Positions 8,425 to 17,294 of a DNA stretch of 64,000 bases are shown here, in pieces. The translations under genes and the position numbers were made by a program. This DNA is from DASQUK01 sp046726215. GTDB lineage: Bacteria > Actinomycetota > Acidimicrobiia > Acidimicrobiales > VFJN01. The stretch covers positions 1 through 64,000 of the forward strand of contig JBKPAA010000019.1 of the NCBI GenBank assembly GCA_046726215.1, in the 5' to 3' direction. A model generated the notes under the pieces. That model searched no databases, was not told the origin of the DNA, and saw only the letters and a list, made by a program, of their open reading frames with translations. Each line of letters opens with the position of its first letter. Position 1 is the stretch's first letter.

Positions 8425-9177
8425 GTGGGTGCCCGGGCGCAGACGGCAGCGGTGTCGACCACGCCGCTGGCGTTTGCCCTGCCGTCGGGGCGGACGGCGC
8501 GGGTCCGGTTCACCGCCGCCGCCGACGGCGACTTCGCCATCGGCCAGGCGGCGGACGTTCTGGCGGCGCGGCGCCGGGCGCTGGTGCCGTTGCCATGGAC
8601 GTGGCTCCACCAGGTCCACGGCGACCGGGTGGTGATCGTCGACGAGCCCGGCGCGCAGGCGGGCGCCCGCGCCGACGCCGCCGTGACCGCTCGGCCGGGG
8701 GCGGCGCTGGCCATCCAGACCGCCGACTGCGCCCCGGTGGCGTTGCTTGCGGACGAGGGACTGGTGGCCGCCGTCCACGTGGGCTGGCGGGGCCTGGTCG
8801 CCGGGGTCGTCGAGGGCGCCGCGGGCGCCGTCCGCCGGGCGGGTGGCACCCGTCTGCGAGCGGTCGTCGGCCCGTGCATCCACGCCTGTTGCTACGAGTT
8901 CGGCGACGGGGACCTCGATCGGGTGGCGGCTCGTTACGGGGACGGCGTCCGGGCGACGACCCGCGAGGGGCGGACCGCCCTGGACCTACCCGCGGTGGTC
9001 ACGACGGCGCTGGCGGCGATCCCCGCCGAGGTGGCCGTCGCCAGCCCGGGGTGCACCGGCTGTGGCACGCCGGCGATGTTCTCCCATCGGGCACGCGGCG
9101 ACACCGCCCGGCAGGCCATGGTCGTATGGCTCGAGGGTGGCTCCGGGCATCGGGCGAGGGCCGACAGGAGCGAGTGA
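8425..9177 (+). CDS. pgeF: Purine nucleoside phosphorylase / laccase-domain protein (YfiH/PgeF)
   Basis: Multicopper-like-fold family with purine nucleoside phosphorylase activity, also linked to editing of peptidoglycan precursors. About 250 residues. The metal and active-site blocks are visible: WLHQVHGDRV, QTADCAPVALL, AVHVGWRGLVAGV, VGPCIHACCYEFGD and CTGCGTPAMFSHRARGD. Position between ftsZ and yggS is the usual one in Gram-positive division clusters. The start is uncertain: GTG at 8425 was chosen and GTG at 8452 would also do. The stop overlaps the yggS ATG (TGATG). Confidence 0.88.
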   Translation: MGARAQTAAVSTTPLAFALPSGRTARVRFTAAADGDFAIGQAADVLAARRRALVPLPWTWLHQVHGDRVVIVDEPGAQAGARADAAVTARPGAALAIQTADCAPVALLADEGLVAAVHVGWRGLVAGVVEGAAGAVRRAGGTRLRAVVGPCIHACCYEFGDGDLDRVAARYGDGVRATTREGRTALDLPAVVTTALAAIPAEVAVASPGCTGCGTPAMFSHRARGDTARQAMVVWLEGGSGHRARADRSE

Positions 9178-9866
9178 TGAACACGGCCCCTGCGATCGAC
9201 CTCCCGAGCCGGGTGGCGGCCGTGCGGGAACGCATCGCTCGGGCGGGCGGGGATCCCGAGGCGGTTCGCCTGGTGGCCGTCACCAAGGGGTTCGATGCCG
9301 GGGTCGTGCGGTCGGCGCTCGACGCCGGGCTCGCGGACATCGGCGAGAGCTATGTGCAGGAGCTCGTCCGCAAGGCCAACGAGCTCGGAGAGCCGGGCGG
9401 CGGCGATCGGGGACCGCGCTGGCATTTCGTCGGTCGGCTGCAGCGCAACAAGGTGCGCAAGGCGGCGCCCTACGTCTCGCTCTGGCACAGCGTCGATCGC
9501 CTGGCTCTCGGGGCGGAGATCGCCCGGTTCGCGCCCGGCGCCCCGGTGCTGGTACAGGTCAACGCGTCGGGCGAGGCCAGCAAGGGGGGCTGCGAGCCAT
9601 CGATGGCGGCGGCGCTGGTCGACGGCCTGGTCGACCTCGGCCTGGACGTGCGTGGGCTGATGACGATCGCGCCGGTCGGGCCCGCCGAGACCGCGCGACC
9701 GGCGTTTAGCGCCGTGCGCGACCTGGCGGGGCGGCTGGGGCTGGGGGAGCTGTCGATGGGCATGTCCGACGACCTCGAGGTGGCGGTGCAGGAGGGGGCC
9801 AGCATGGTCCGCGTCGGCCGCGACCTGTTCGGTCCGCGTCCCGATCCGGCGGGGGTGCGAGACTAG
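9177..9866 (+). CDS. yggS: YggS-family PLP homeostasis protein
   Basis: Single-domain alanine-racemase-fold protein that binds pyridoxal phosphate and keeps free PLP levels in check; no catalytic activity is firmly known. The 229-residue product has the PLP lysine in LVAVTKGFD (Lys37), then IGESYVQEL, WHFVGRLQRNK, and the C-terminal phosphate-binding run LSMGMSDDLEVAVQEGASMVRVG. The ATG overlaps the pgeF stop by one base. Neighbour of sepF, as in many Gram-positive genomes. Confidence 0.93.
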   Translation: MNTAPAIDLPSRVAAVRERIARAGGDPEAVRLVAVTKGFDAGVVRSALDAGLADIGESYVQELVRKANELGEPGGGDRGPRWHFVGRLQRNKVRKAAPYVSLWHSVDRLALGAEIARFAPGAPVLVQVNASGEASKGGCEPSMAAALVDGLVDLGLDVRGLMTIAPVGPAETARPAFSAVRDLAGRLGLGELSMGMSDDLEVAVQEGASMVRVGRDLFGPRPDPAGVRD

Positions 9867-9891
9867 TCCCAGACACGGCCGTGGAGGACTC

Positions 9892-10533
9892 ATGGCATCG
9901 ATGTGGCGCAGGGCGATGCTCTACCTGGGGCTGGGCCCCGACGACGAATATGACGACTTCGACCTGACCGGCGAGCGCGTGGTGGAGCCGCGGGTCGCCG
10001 GCGCGTCGCGCCCTTCGGGTCGGCGCACCGGCTCGGGCTCGGCGCAGCACGACCCCGAGCCCAGCGGATCGGTTCGCACGCTCGCGCCCGACCGCCATGG
10101 CGAGGACCGCAACGGCAACGGCCATGGTGCGTCCCGGGCGGAGGACGTGACCGGCGAGGTCGCGGCCGGGCGAGAGCACGGCGCGGCACGCCGCGGGCAC
10201 GACGGCGGCCGCCAGGGCCGGGGCCGCAGCGCGCCCGTGCGACCCATGGTGGCGGGCGCCACCACCAAGCCCTTCGTTGTCGGACCCACGTCGTTCAACG
10301 ACGCCCAGGACGTCGCCGACAAGTTCAAGGTCAATGTCCCAGTGATCCTCAACCTGCAGGGCGTGGACCGCGACCTCTCCCGTCGCATCATCGACTTCGC
10401 CAGCGGCCTCTGCTACGGCCTCGGTGGCCAGATGGAGCGGGTAGCCAACCAGGTCTATCTTCTGACGCCGACCGACGTCGAGGTCTCGCTCGAGGAGAGG
10501 CGCCGCCTCCACGAGCGGGGCTACGAAGCCTGA
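9892..10533 (+). CDS. sepF: Z-ring anchor protein SepF
   Basis: Membrane anchor and bundler of FtsZ; it replaces FtsA in actinomycetes, and no ftsA is present in this cluster. 213 residues. The short N-terminal amphipathic stretch MASMWRRAMLYLGLG fits a membrane-targeting helix. A long polar, Arg/Gly/His-rich linker (about residues 20-120) precedes the conserved DUF552 domain with TKPFVVGPTSFNDAQDVAD, VPVILNLQG and DLSRRIIDFASGL. GGAGG at 9883-9887 serves the ATG at 9892. The linker is long and probably disordered. Confidence 0.93.
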   Translation: MASMWRRAMLYLGLGPDDEYDDFDLTGERVVEPRVAGASRPSGRRTGSGSAQHDPEPSGSVRTLAPDRHGEDRNGNGHGASRAEDVTGEVAAGREHGAARRGHDGGRQGRGRSAPVRPMVAGATTKPFVVGPTSFNDAQDVADKFKVNVPVILNLQGVDRDLSRRIIDFASGLCYGLGGQMERVANQVYLLTPTDVEVSLEERRRLHERGYEA

Positions 10534-10576
10534 CCGCCACCGCGCCTTCGCCAGCACCGCCGGAGCCAGCCCAGCC

Positions 10577-10828
10577 GTGTTCATCGTCTGCATCGTGATC
10601 CAGCTCTACATGCTGGTCATCTTCGTCCGCATCATCATGAGCTGGATCCCACCCACGCCGGGCACCACATACGCCCAGATCTACGACGTCTTCTACCGGT
10701 TGACCGAGCCGGTCCTGGCACCCGTTCGCTCGATGCTCCCGCCCATCCGCATGGGCGCTGCCGCGCTCGACCTGTCGCCGATCATCGTCTTCCTCGTGGG
10801 TCAGATCGTGTTTCGAGCGATCTGCTGA
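10577..10828 (+). CDS. yggT: YggT-family small membrane protein
   Basis: 83-residue integral membrane protein with two hydrophobic segments (residues about 2-24 and 62-82) separated by the conserved loop IMSWIPP...VFYRLTEPVLAPVRSMLPP, the mark of the YggT family. Its molecular role is not settled; it often lies between sepF and divIVA, as here, suggesting a part in envelope growth or division. A GTG start gives the normal family length. Confidence 0.9.
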   Translation: MFIVCIVIQLYMLVIFVRIIMSWIPPTPGTTYAQIYDVFYRLTEPVLAPVRSMLPPIRMGAAALDLSPIIVFLVGQIVFRAIC

Positions 10829-10845
10829 GGACCCGGTGTAGCGCT

Positions 10846-10875
10846 TCAGTTCGCCTTCGCCCGGTTCGTTACTCT
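10846..10875 (+). promoter_or_regulatory. Candidate leaderless promoter of divIVA
   Basis: TACTCT (10870-10875) ends eight bases before the divIVA ATG; TTCAGT (10846-10851) is a weak -35 at 18-base spacing. No Shine-Dalgarno sequence fits between them and the start. Confidence 0.45.
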
Positions 10876-10883
10876 GTCGCGCC

Positions 10884-11978
10884 ATGGAACTGACCCCGCA
10901 GACGCTTCACGCTGTCGAGTTCAGGGAGGCTCGCCGCGGCGGATACAACACCCGCGACGTGGACGACTTCCTGGAGCGTGTGGCCGCAGGTGTCGGGCAG
11001 CTGCACGAGCGCCTGCGTGAGACCGCCGCCCGGGCCGAAACCGCTGAGGCCCGACTGATCGACGTCCAGCGACAATTCGAAGACGTCCAGCGCCGGGGGC
11101 CGTCCATGATGCCCACGGCCGCCCCGGTAGCCGCGGTCGCCGTCAACGAGACCGACGACACGCTGCGCCGCACACTGGTGCTGGCTCAACGGACCGCCGA
11201 CGCCACCATCAAGGAGGCCAAGCAGGAGGCCAACCGGCTCATCGACGAGGCGCGGGCCGAGGCCAGCCGGACGCGGGTCGCTGCGGAGGAGGACGCGCGA
11301 CGCGGCGCCGACCACGCCCGCGTCGCCATCGAGGCCGAGCTCGACGGCCTGATCGATCAGCGCGAGGCGCTCCGCGGCGACCTCGACGTGCTGAACCGCC
11401 ACATCGACGACCAGCGTGAGCGCATCCGCGCCGGCATCGCCGAGCTGCGCCGCATCGTCGAGGACGACGCGCTGCTGGCGCCGGAGCCGGCCCCCGCACT
11501 CGCCGACGTCGACCGCCCCGCAGTTCCACCGCTCCCCAGCCGGGAGGCGTTCGTGCCCCGCCCCGCGGCCCCGACGGGGCCTCCGCCGCCGGGACCCGCC
11601 GACGAGCCGGGGTCGCCGTTCGCCGCCGGGCACCCGGGCGCCCATGTCGGCGCGCTCCAGGAGCCGCCCGCCTCCGACAACGGTCCGTCGGACGAGGCCA
11701 TGCCGTTCGTGGCGCCGGGAGACGCTCACCGCCTGGGCGGCGGCGCGAGCGAGGGACGCATCCCGTGGCTGCCGTCCGAGCTGCGAACGTCGGTCGGCGA
11801 CGAGCCGCCGGAGCCTGCGCCACCACCTCCGGCCCACGACCCGTTCGCCCCCGACGCCGATCCAGTGGGCGCCAACGGCACGGACGCGTCGGCCGACCCC
11901 GAGACCCGACCCAGCGAGTGGGGCCGGGGGGTGTTCGATCCCGAGCTGACCGAGCCGCCGGAGAACGAGGACCGGTAG
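10884..11978 (+). CDS. divIVA: DivIVA/Wag31-type polar growth protein
   Basis: Coiled-coil protein that marks curved membrane at poles and septa and directs cell-wall growth in actinomycetes. The 364-residue product begins with the DivIVA lipid-binding domain ELTPQTLHAVEFREARRGGY followed by VDDFLERVAAGV. Long Ala/Glu/Arg-rich coiled coils run from about residue 40 to 60 and 90 to 200. A Pro- and Asp-rich, probably disordered tail fills the last 160 residues. It closes the division cluster and runs convergently toward ileS with 32 bases between the genes. Confidence 0.93.
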   Translation: MELTPQTLHAVEFREARRGGYNTRDVDDFLERVAAGVGQLHERLRETAARAETAEARLIDVQRQFEDVQRRGPSMMPTAAPVAAVAVNETDDTLRRTLVLAQRTADATIKEAKQEANRLIDEARAEASRTRVAAEEDARRGADHARVAIEAELDGLIDQREALRGDLDVLNRHIDDQRERIRAGIAELRRIVEDDALLAPEPAPALADVDRPAVPPLPSREAFVPRPAAPTGPPPPGPADEPGSPFAAGHPGAHVGALQEPPASDNGPSDEAMPFVAPGDAHRLGGGASEGRIPWLPSELRTSVGDEPPEPAPPPPAHDPFAPDADPVGANGTDASADPETRPSEWGRGVFDPELTEPPENEDR

Positions 11979-12010
11979 CCAGCCATCGTGGCGCTCTCTG
12001 CGAGGGCCTG

Positions 12011-15000
12011 CTACGCCAGATCGACGGTAACCGCGACCTCGTGGCCGTCGACGGTGAGGGTGTGGTCGCCACCGCTCGCAGCTCTGCCCAGCCTGATCGC
12101 CAGGACCTCGTTCATCACGTAGTCGCGGTGGGCGTCCAGCGCCGCCCAGACCTCGTCGTCGGCGCCGACGGTCAGGGCCACGCGGTCGGCGATGTCGAGG
12201 CCCATGTCCTTTCGGAGATCGTTGAGGGCACGTACCAGCTCGCGGGCGAGGCCCTCGCGCCGCAGTGCGTCGTCGAGCTCGAGGTCCAGGGCCACCGCCC
12301 AGGCCCCGTCCTCGGCCAGGGCGAAGTCCTCGTGCCGGTCGGCCCGCACCTCGACCTCGTCGGCGCTCAGGCGCTGGCCGGCGACCTCGATGAACCCGTC
12401 GGACTCGAGCTGGCGCTGCAACGCGGAGCCGTCAGCCTCGGCCAGCGCCCGCTTCACGTCGTTGACCTTCGGCCCGAGGCGGGGCCCCAGCGCCCGGAAG
12501 TTGGGCACGATCGTCCACGACATCAGCCCCGAGAGCGTGTCGACGTCGTCGAGCGCCTTGACGTTGAGCTCCGAGGCGATCTCGTCCAGCGCCTCGGGCC
12601 CGAGCGTGGCGCCGGGATGCAGCAGCAGCGCCCGGCGCAGCGGCTGGCGCACCTTGACCTTGGCGTCGGTGCGGGCGGCCCGGCCCAGCGCCACCAGGCG
12701 CCGCGCCGCGCTCATCTGCGCCGCCAGCTCCGGGTCGGCCGCGCCGCCGGGCTGCGGCCAGTCCGACAGGTGGACCGAAACGTCGCCGGTGAGCGCCACG
12801 TAGAGCTCATCGGCCAGGAAGGGACAGAACGGCGCCAGTAGTTGGCTGGTCACCATCAACGCGTGGTGCAGGGTGACGTGGGCGTCGGCGTCGTCGGCCT
12901 TCCAGAACCGGGGCCGGCTCCGGCGCACGTACCAGTTGGACAGGTCGTCGACGAACCGCGCCAGTCGGGTGGCGGCCCCGAGGGCGTCGAACCCGTCGAG
13001 TGCGTCCGTGACCCCGGCGACGGTCGCGTCGAGCTCGCCGAGCAGCCAGCGGTCGAGTGCATGGGCCGGCCGTGGCGCCTCCCAGCCGGGGTCGGGCCGC
13101 CACCCGTCGAGGTCGGCGTAGGTGACGAAGAAGCTGAAGACGTTCCACAGCGTCAGGAGGCTCTGCCGGGTGGACTCGCGGATGCCTTCCTCGAACACCC
13201 GCCTGGTCGTCCAGGGCTGGCCGGCCGAGAAGAAGTACCACCGCAGCGCGTCGGCCCCGAAGCCGGTGAAGATTTGCCAGGGATCGATGACGTTGCCCTT
13301 GGACTTCGACATCTTCTGGCCCTGTTCGTCCACGAGGAGCCCGAGGCACACGACGTTGCGGTAGGGCGTGGAGTCGAATACCAGCGTGTTGACCGCCAGC
13401 AGCGAATAGAACCAACCCCGAGTCTGGTCGATGGCCTCGCAGATAAAGTCGGCGGGGAAGCTGGCCTCGAATCGGCCGTCGTCGGCGAACGGGTGGTGGA
13501 ACTGTGCCGACGGCATCGATCCCGAGTCGAACCATGCGTCCAGCACCGGCAGGAGGCGGCGGACGGTGCCCTGACACCCGGGCTCGGTGCACGTCCACTT
13601 GATGTCGTCGACATAGGGGCGGTGCAGGTCGACGTCGGACAGGTCGCGTCCGGCCAGCTCCGAGAGCTCGGCGATCGATCCGACGCAGGTGTCCGAGCCG
13701 CAACCCCGGCACCGCCAGATCGGCAGCGGCGTGCCCCAGTAGCGGTCCCGCGACAGCGCCCAGTCGATGTTGGACTCCAGCCAGCGCCCGAACCGGCCGT
13801 GCTTGATGTGATCCGGGTACCAGGCAATGGACTCGTTCTGGGCCAGCAGGTCGGCGCGCCGCTCCTCGGTGCGAACGAACCACGACGTCTTGGCCCAGTA
13901 GATGAGCGGAGTGCCGCAGCGCCAGCAGTGGGGGTAGCTGTGCTCGTAGGCCTGTTCGGCCACCAACAGGCCCCGCCGGCGGAGGTCGGCGATGATCTCG
14001 GGGTCGGCGTCCTTGACGAAGCGGCCCTGCCACGGGGGCACCGAGTGGTCGAAGGTGGCGTCGACGTCCACCGGGTTGAGGACCGGCAGCCCCTCGGCAC
14101 GGCCCACCTGGGCGTCCTCCTCGCCGAATGCGGGCGCCAGGTGGACGACGCCGGACCCGTCGTCGTCGCTCACGTAGTCGGCGACGACGACCCGCCAGCC
14201 CTCCTGGGGGCCCGACGGCGGTTCGATGAAGTCGAACGGGCGCCGGTAGCGCCAGCCGGCCAGGTCGCTGCCGCGCCACCGGTCACGCACCTCGGCCTCG
14301 GCGAACAACCGCTCCGCTGCCCGCTCACCCAGCACCAGGTCGCGGCCGCCCTCCGGGTCGGCGATGCGGACGTACGTGAAGTCCGGCCCTACCGCCGCCG
14401 CCACGTTGGAGATGAGCGTCCACGGCGTGGTGGTCCACACCAGCAGGTCGGCCTCGGGCGCGGCCGCACCCGCAGCCCCGCTGGTCAGGGGGAAGCGCAC
14501 GTAGATCGACGGGTCGACGACGTCCTCGTAACCCATGGCCACCTCGTGCGAGCTGAGCGCGGTGCCGCAACGCCCGCAGTAGGGGGTGACCCGATGACCC
14601 TCGTACAGCAGTCCCCGGTCCCACAACTGGCGCACGATCCACCAGACCGACTCGATGTAGTCGTTGTCCAGCGTCCAGTAGGCGTCGGCGGTGTCGATCC
14701 ACACGCCGGAGCGCTGGGTGAGGGCCGACCAGTCCTCCACGTAGCGCCGCACAGACTCCCGGCAGCGCTGGTTGAAGGCCTCTATGCCGTAGGCCTCGAT
14801 GTCGGCCTTGGTGGCCAGGCCCAGCTCCTTCTCGATCTCCAGTTCGACGGGGAGGCCGTGACAGTCCCAACCGCCTTTTCGGGGCACGTCACGGCCCCGC
14901 ATGGTCTGGAACCGGGGGAAGAGGTCCTTGAACGCCCGGGCCCAGACGTGGTGCAGCCCGGGCCGGCCGTTGGCCGTCGGTGGACCCTCGTAGAAGATCC

Positions 15001-15124
15001 AGGGTTCGTCCCCCTTGCGCAGCCGGCCCGCCTCCTCGATGACCTCGCGCTCGCGCCAGCGGGCCAGCACCCGCTCTTCGAGGGCGGGCAGGTCGAGGCC
15101 GGGTTCGACGGGGCCAAAGGGCAT
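12011..15124 (-). CDS. ileS: Isoleucyl-tRNA synthetase
   Basis: Class I synthetase, 1037 residues. The ATP-site HIGH motif reads GLHH (residues 56-59, after PPTANGRP) and the KMSKS loop is KMSKSKGN from residue 604. A CP1 editing domain lies between them and an anticodon-binding domain follows. The GLHH form and length suggest the eukaryote-like, mupirocin-tolerant IleS type frequent in actinomycetes; that subtype call is inference. The ATG at 15124 stands seven bases after a TACGCT box. No T-box-like leader is present in the 125 bases shared with the divergent zinc-finger gene. Confidence 0.96.
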   Translation of the reverse strand: MPFGPVEPGLDLPALEERVLARWREREVIEEAGRLRKGDEPWIFYEGPPTANGRPGLHHVWARAFKDLFPRFQTMRGRDVPRKGGWDCHGLPVELEIEKELGLATKADIEAYGIEAFNQRCRESVRRYVEDWSALTQRSGVWIDTADAYWTLDNDYIESVWWIVRQLWDRGLLYEGHRVTPYCGRCGTALSSHEVAMGYEDVVDPSIYVRFPLTSGAAGAAAPEADLLVWTTTPWTLISNVAAAVGPDFTYVRIADPEGGRDLVLGERAAERLFAEAEVRDRWRGSDLAGWRYRRPFDFIEPPSGPQEGWRVVVADYVSDDDGSGVVHLAPAFGEEDAQVGRAEGLPVLNPVDVDATFDHSVPPWQGRFVKDADPEIIADLRRRGLLVAEQAYEHSYPHCWRCGTPLIYWAKTSWFVRTEERRADLLAQNESIAWYPDHIKHGRFGRWLESNIDWALSRDRYWGTPLPIWRCRGCGSDTCVGSIAELSELAGRDLSDVDLHRPYVDDIKWTCTEPGCQGTVRRLLPVLDAWFDSGSMPSAQFHHPFADDGRFEASFPADFICEAIDQTRGWFYSLLAVNTLVFDSTPYRNVVCLGLLVDEQGQKMSKSKGNVIDPWQIFTGFGADALRWYFFSAGQPWTTRRVFEEGIRESTRQSLLTLWNVFSFFVTYADLDGWRPDPGWEAPRPAHALDRWLLGELDATVAGVTDALDGFDALGAATRLARFVDDLSNWYVRRSRPRFWKADDADAHVTLHHALMVTSQLLAPFCPFLADELYVALTGDVSVHLSDWPQPGGAADPELAAQMSAARRLVALGRAARTDAKVKVRQPLRRALLLHPGATLGPEALDEIASELNVKALDDVDTLSGLMSWTIVPNFRALGPRLGPKVNDVKRALAEADGSALQRQLESDGFIEVAGQRLSADEVEVRADRHEDFALAEDGAWAVALDLELDDALRREGLARELVRALNDLRKDMGLDIADRVALTVGADDEVWAALDAHRDYVMNEVLAIRLGRAASGGDHTLTVDGHEVAVTVDLA

Positions 15125-15131
15125 GACACTT

Positions 15132-15137
15132 AGCGTA
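15132..15137 (-). promoter_or_regulatory. Candidate -10 box of ileS
   Basis: TACGCT on the minus strand, seven bases before the ATG at 15124; this would give a leaderless ileS mRNA. No convincing -35 was found. Confidence 0.4.
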
Positions 15138-15185
15138 GGCGGCGGTGGGATTCGCGCCCCTCACGCGTATCCTGCATGCCTTCCC

Positions 15186-15214
15186 TTGACCCCCTGCAGG
15201 GGTCGGCGTACCAT
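15186..15214 (+). promoter_or_regulatory. Promoter with a palindromic spacer, zinc-finger/lspA operon
   Basis: TTGACC (15186-15191), a 17-base spacer and TACCAT (15209-15214) form the best sigma-A-like promoter in the window. The spacer contains the perfect 12-base palindrome CCCCTGCAGGGG (15191-15202), well placed for a repressor or activator to act on RNA polymerase. The start codon is 35 bases after the -10. Confidence 0.6.
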
Positions 15215-15249
15215 CCGGCACCCTTTTCCCGAGGACGGCGAGATCCCCC

Positions 15250-15705
15250 ATGCCCAGAGCAACGAAAGCCGCTCCCGCCCGCAAGTCCGCCTCCCGCTCA
15301 AGGGCAACGAAGCGCTCGAGCAAGGCCCCCACGCTCGACAAGTTCCTCGAGGGTCAGCTCCAGGCCCTCACCGAGGAGCGGGCCACGTACCTGCACCAGG
15401 CGGAGAGCCTCCAGGCCGAGGCCGACTCGCTCACCGAGGACCGCGAGCCGGGCGACGTCCAGTTCGACGAGGAGTCGGGTGAGGGTGACACTCTGGCCGT
15501 CGAGCGCGAACGTGACTTGGCGCTCTCCGCGCAGGCCCGGGCCGCCATCGAACAGATTGACCGGGCGATCGAGAAGATCCACGACGGTTCCTACGGCAGG
15601 TGCGACTCATGCGGCACCGCGATCCCGAAGGAGCGGCTCCGGGCCCTCCCCTACGCCGCCCTGTGCGTGAAGTGCAAGAGCGGGGGTCTGGGCCTGGGTC
15701 GTTGA
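15250..15705 (+). CDS. TraR/DksA-type C4 zinc-finger protein
   Basis: 151-residue protein. It has a basic Ala/Lys/Ser-rich N-terminus (residues 1-28) and a helical hairpin with two charged helices (about 30-112, including EERDLALSAQ-like acidic runs). A zinc ribbon with Cys118, Cys121, Cys139 and Cys142 (CDSCGTAIPKERL...LCVKC) completes it. This is the DksA/TraR plan, in which the coiled coil reaches the RNA polymerase secondary channel; actinomycete members such as RbpA-independent DksA-like proteins are poorly studied. It overlaps lspA by four bases. Confidence 0.85.
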   Translation: MPRATKAAPARKSASRSRATKRSSKAPTLDKFLEGQLQALTEERATYLHQAESLQAEADSLTEDREPGDVQFDEESGEGDTLAVERERDLALSAQARAAIEQIDRAIEKIHDGSYGRCDSCGTAIPKERLRALPYAALCVKCKSGGLGLGR

Positions 15706-16220
15706 CGGGGCAGGCGATCCGGCCCGCCGTCGCCCAGCCGGCGCGGTGGTCGCTGATACTGGGCGTCGCCGCCGCCGTCCTCGCCGCCGACCAGCTCACC
15801 AAGTGGTGGGCGGTGGAGACGCTGGACACGCGGACGATCGACGTGGTGTGGACGCTGCGGCTCCACCTCACGATCAACCACGGCTCGGCATTCAGCTTTG
15901 CGCGAGGGGGCGGGGCGGTGATCTCGCTGCTGGCACTTGCGATCGTGGCCGTGCTGCTGCGCTCCGGCCGCTACGCCACGCGGCCCGGCTTGGCTGTGGC
16001 GATCGGCCTGGTGTTCGGCGGCGCTTTGGGCAACCTGATCGACCGCACCTTCCGGGCGGGCGACGGGTTCTTGGGCGGTGGGGTGGTCGACTTCATCGAC
16101 CTGCAGTGGTGGCCGGTGTTCAACGTCGCCGACGCCGCCATCGTCGTAGGCGCGCTGCTGCTGTTCGGCACGCAGTGGAGCCACGGCGACGAAGACGGGG
16201 ACGGGGAACGGCCGCAGTGA
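15702..16220 (+). CDS. lspA: Lipoprotein signal peptidase (signal peptidase II)
   Basis: Aspartyl protease in the membrane that cleaves prolipoprotein signal peptides. 172 residues with four transmembrane segments. Catalytic aspartates are Asp114 in GNLIDRTF and Asp144 in FNVADAAI, and the family blocks NHGSAFSF and DFIDLQWWPVFNVAD are intact. The TTG start at 15702 overlaps the upstream stop (TTGA); other in-frame starts lie inside the upstream gene. It is followed by rluD with a GTGA overlap, the common lspA-rluD pairing. Confidence 0.94.
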   Translation: MTGQAIRPAVAQPARWSLILGVAAAVLAADQLTKWWAVETLDTRTIDVVWTLRLHLTINHGSAFSFARGGGAVISLLALAIVAVLLRSGRYATRPGLAVAIGLVFGGALGNLIDRTFRAGDGFLGGGVVDFIDLQWWPVFNVADAAIVVGALLLFGTQWSHGDEDGDGERPQ

Positions 16221-17134
16221 CCCTCGCTGCGGTCGTGCCGCGGGCGCTCGACGGCCAGCGGCTCGACCGGGTCGTCGCCATGATCGCCGGGTACAGCAGG
16301 TCCGAGGCGGCGGCGCTGGTCGATGCCGGCGGTGTGACGATCGGCGGGCGGGCCGTCACCACCCGCTCGCACCGGGTTGCCGAGGGCGATGCGCTCGAGG
16401 TGGCGGCGACGGACCGGTCGGCCGACGACGTGTTGACCCCCGACCCCACCGTCGACGTGCCGGTGGTGTACGAGGACCGCGACCTGCTCGTCGTCGACAA
16501 GCCCGTGGGCCTGGTGGTGCATCCCGGGGCGGGCCAGCGCTCGGGAACCCTGGTCCACGGGTTGCTGGCCCACTATCCCGAGATCCGTGAGGTGGGTCAG
16601 CCCGACCGGCCCGGCATCGTCCACCGCCTCGACAAGGGCACGTCGGGGCTGCTGCTGGTCGCCCGGTCGCAGCCCGCCTACGAGGCGCTGGTGGCGATGC
16701 TGGCGGGCCGTCGGGTCGAGCGGCGCTACCGGGCCCTGGTCTGGGGCGCGGTCGACTCGCCGACTGGGATGATCGACGCGCCGGTCGGGCGCAGCGCCCG
16801 TGACCGCACCCGCATGGCGGTGACCCTGAGCGGGAAGGAAGCCCGAACCCGCTACGAGGTCGTGCGCGGCTTCACGGACCCGGTGGCCGTCACCGAGCTG
16901 GCCTGCCGGCTCGAGACCGGCCGAACCCACCAGATCAGGGTGCACATGGCGTCGATCGGGCACCCCGTGGTCGGGGACTCCCGCTACGGCGGACGCCGCC
17001 CGTCCCTGTGGTCGCCCAGGCCCTGGCTGCACGCCGAGCACCTGGCCCTCGAGCACCCTGTGACGGCCGAGCCCCTGGCGTTCGAGTCCCCCCTGCCCTA
17101 CGACCTCGCCGCGGTGCTGGCCGGACTTCGCTGA
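16217..17134 (+). CDS. rluD: 23S rRNA pseudouridine synthase, RluD type
   Basis: Converts specific uridines of 23S rRNA helix 69 to pseudouridine. 305 residues: an N-terminal S4 RNA-binding domain (about 12-75, LDGQRLDRVVAMIAGYSRSEA) followed by the RluA-family catalytic domain with the active-site aspartate Asp139 in HRLDKGTSGLLLVA. TGRTHQIRVHMASIGHPVVGD also marks the family. GTG start in the lspA stop. Confidence 0.93.
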   Translation: MTLAAVVPRALDGQRLDRVVAMIAGYSRSEAAALVDAGGVTIGGRAVTTRSHRVAEGDALEVAATDRSADDVLTPDPTVDVPVVYEDRDLLVVDKPVGLVVHPGAGQRSGTLVHGLLAHYPEIREVGQPDRPGIVHRLDKGTSGLLLVARSQPAYEALVAMLAGRRVERRYRALVWGAVDSPTGMIDAPVGRSARDRTRMAVTLSGKEARTRYEVVRGFTDPVAVTELACRLETGRTHQIRVHMASIGHPVVGDSRYGGRRPSLWSPRPWLHAEHLALEHPVTAEPLAFESPLPYDLAAVLAGLR

Positions 17135-17294
17135 GGCGCACGCCGGCCGCAGGGCCGAGTTCCGGCGCCGGTTCGGGTTCCGGCCGGCCCGGGCCGACGT
17201 TCATGCGCTGGTTTTGTGCGAGGACGGGGAGATTTCGGCGCCGGTTCGGGCGCCGGGTGCGCCCGTCGTGGCCGCCCGGCGGATTCCGCCCGCG
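17135..17294. terminator. Spacer between convergent rluD and rrf2
   Basis: This 160-base gap holds a 14-base direct repeat GGCGCCGGTTCGGG (17164-17177 and 17237-17250) and a perfect palindrome CGGCCCGGGCCG (17185-17196). These GC-rich hairpins could end transcription from both sides, but no U-tract follows. Confidence 0.35.

Noticed and set aside
11979..12010. Terminator between divIVA and ileS
   Set aside because: Only 32 bases and no convincing inverted repeat.
15125..15249. T-box riboswitch for ileS
   Set aside because: The divergent gap is only 125 bases, the ATG is seven bases from a -10-like box, and no T-box or antiterminator sequence was found.
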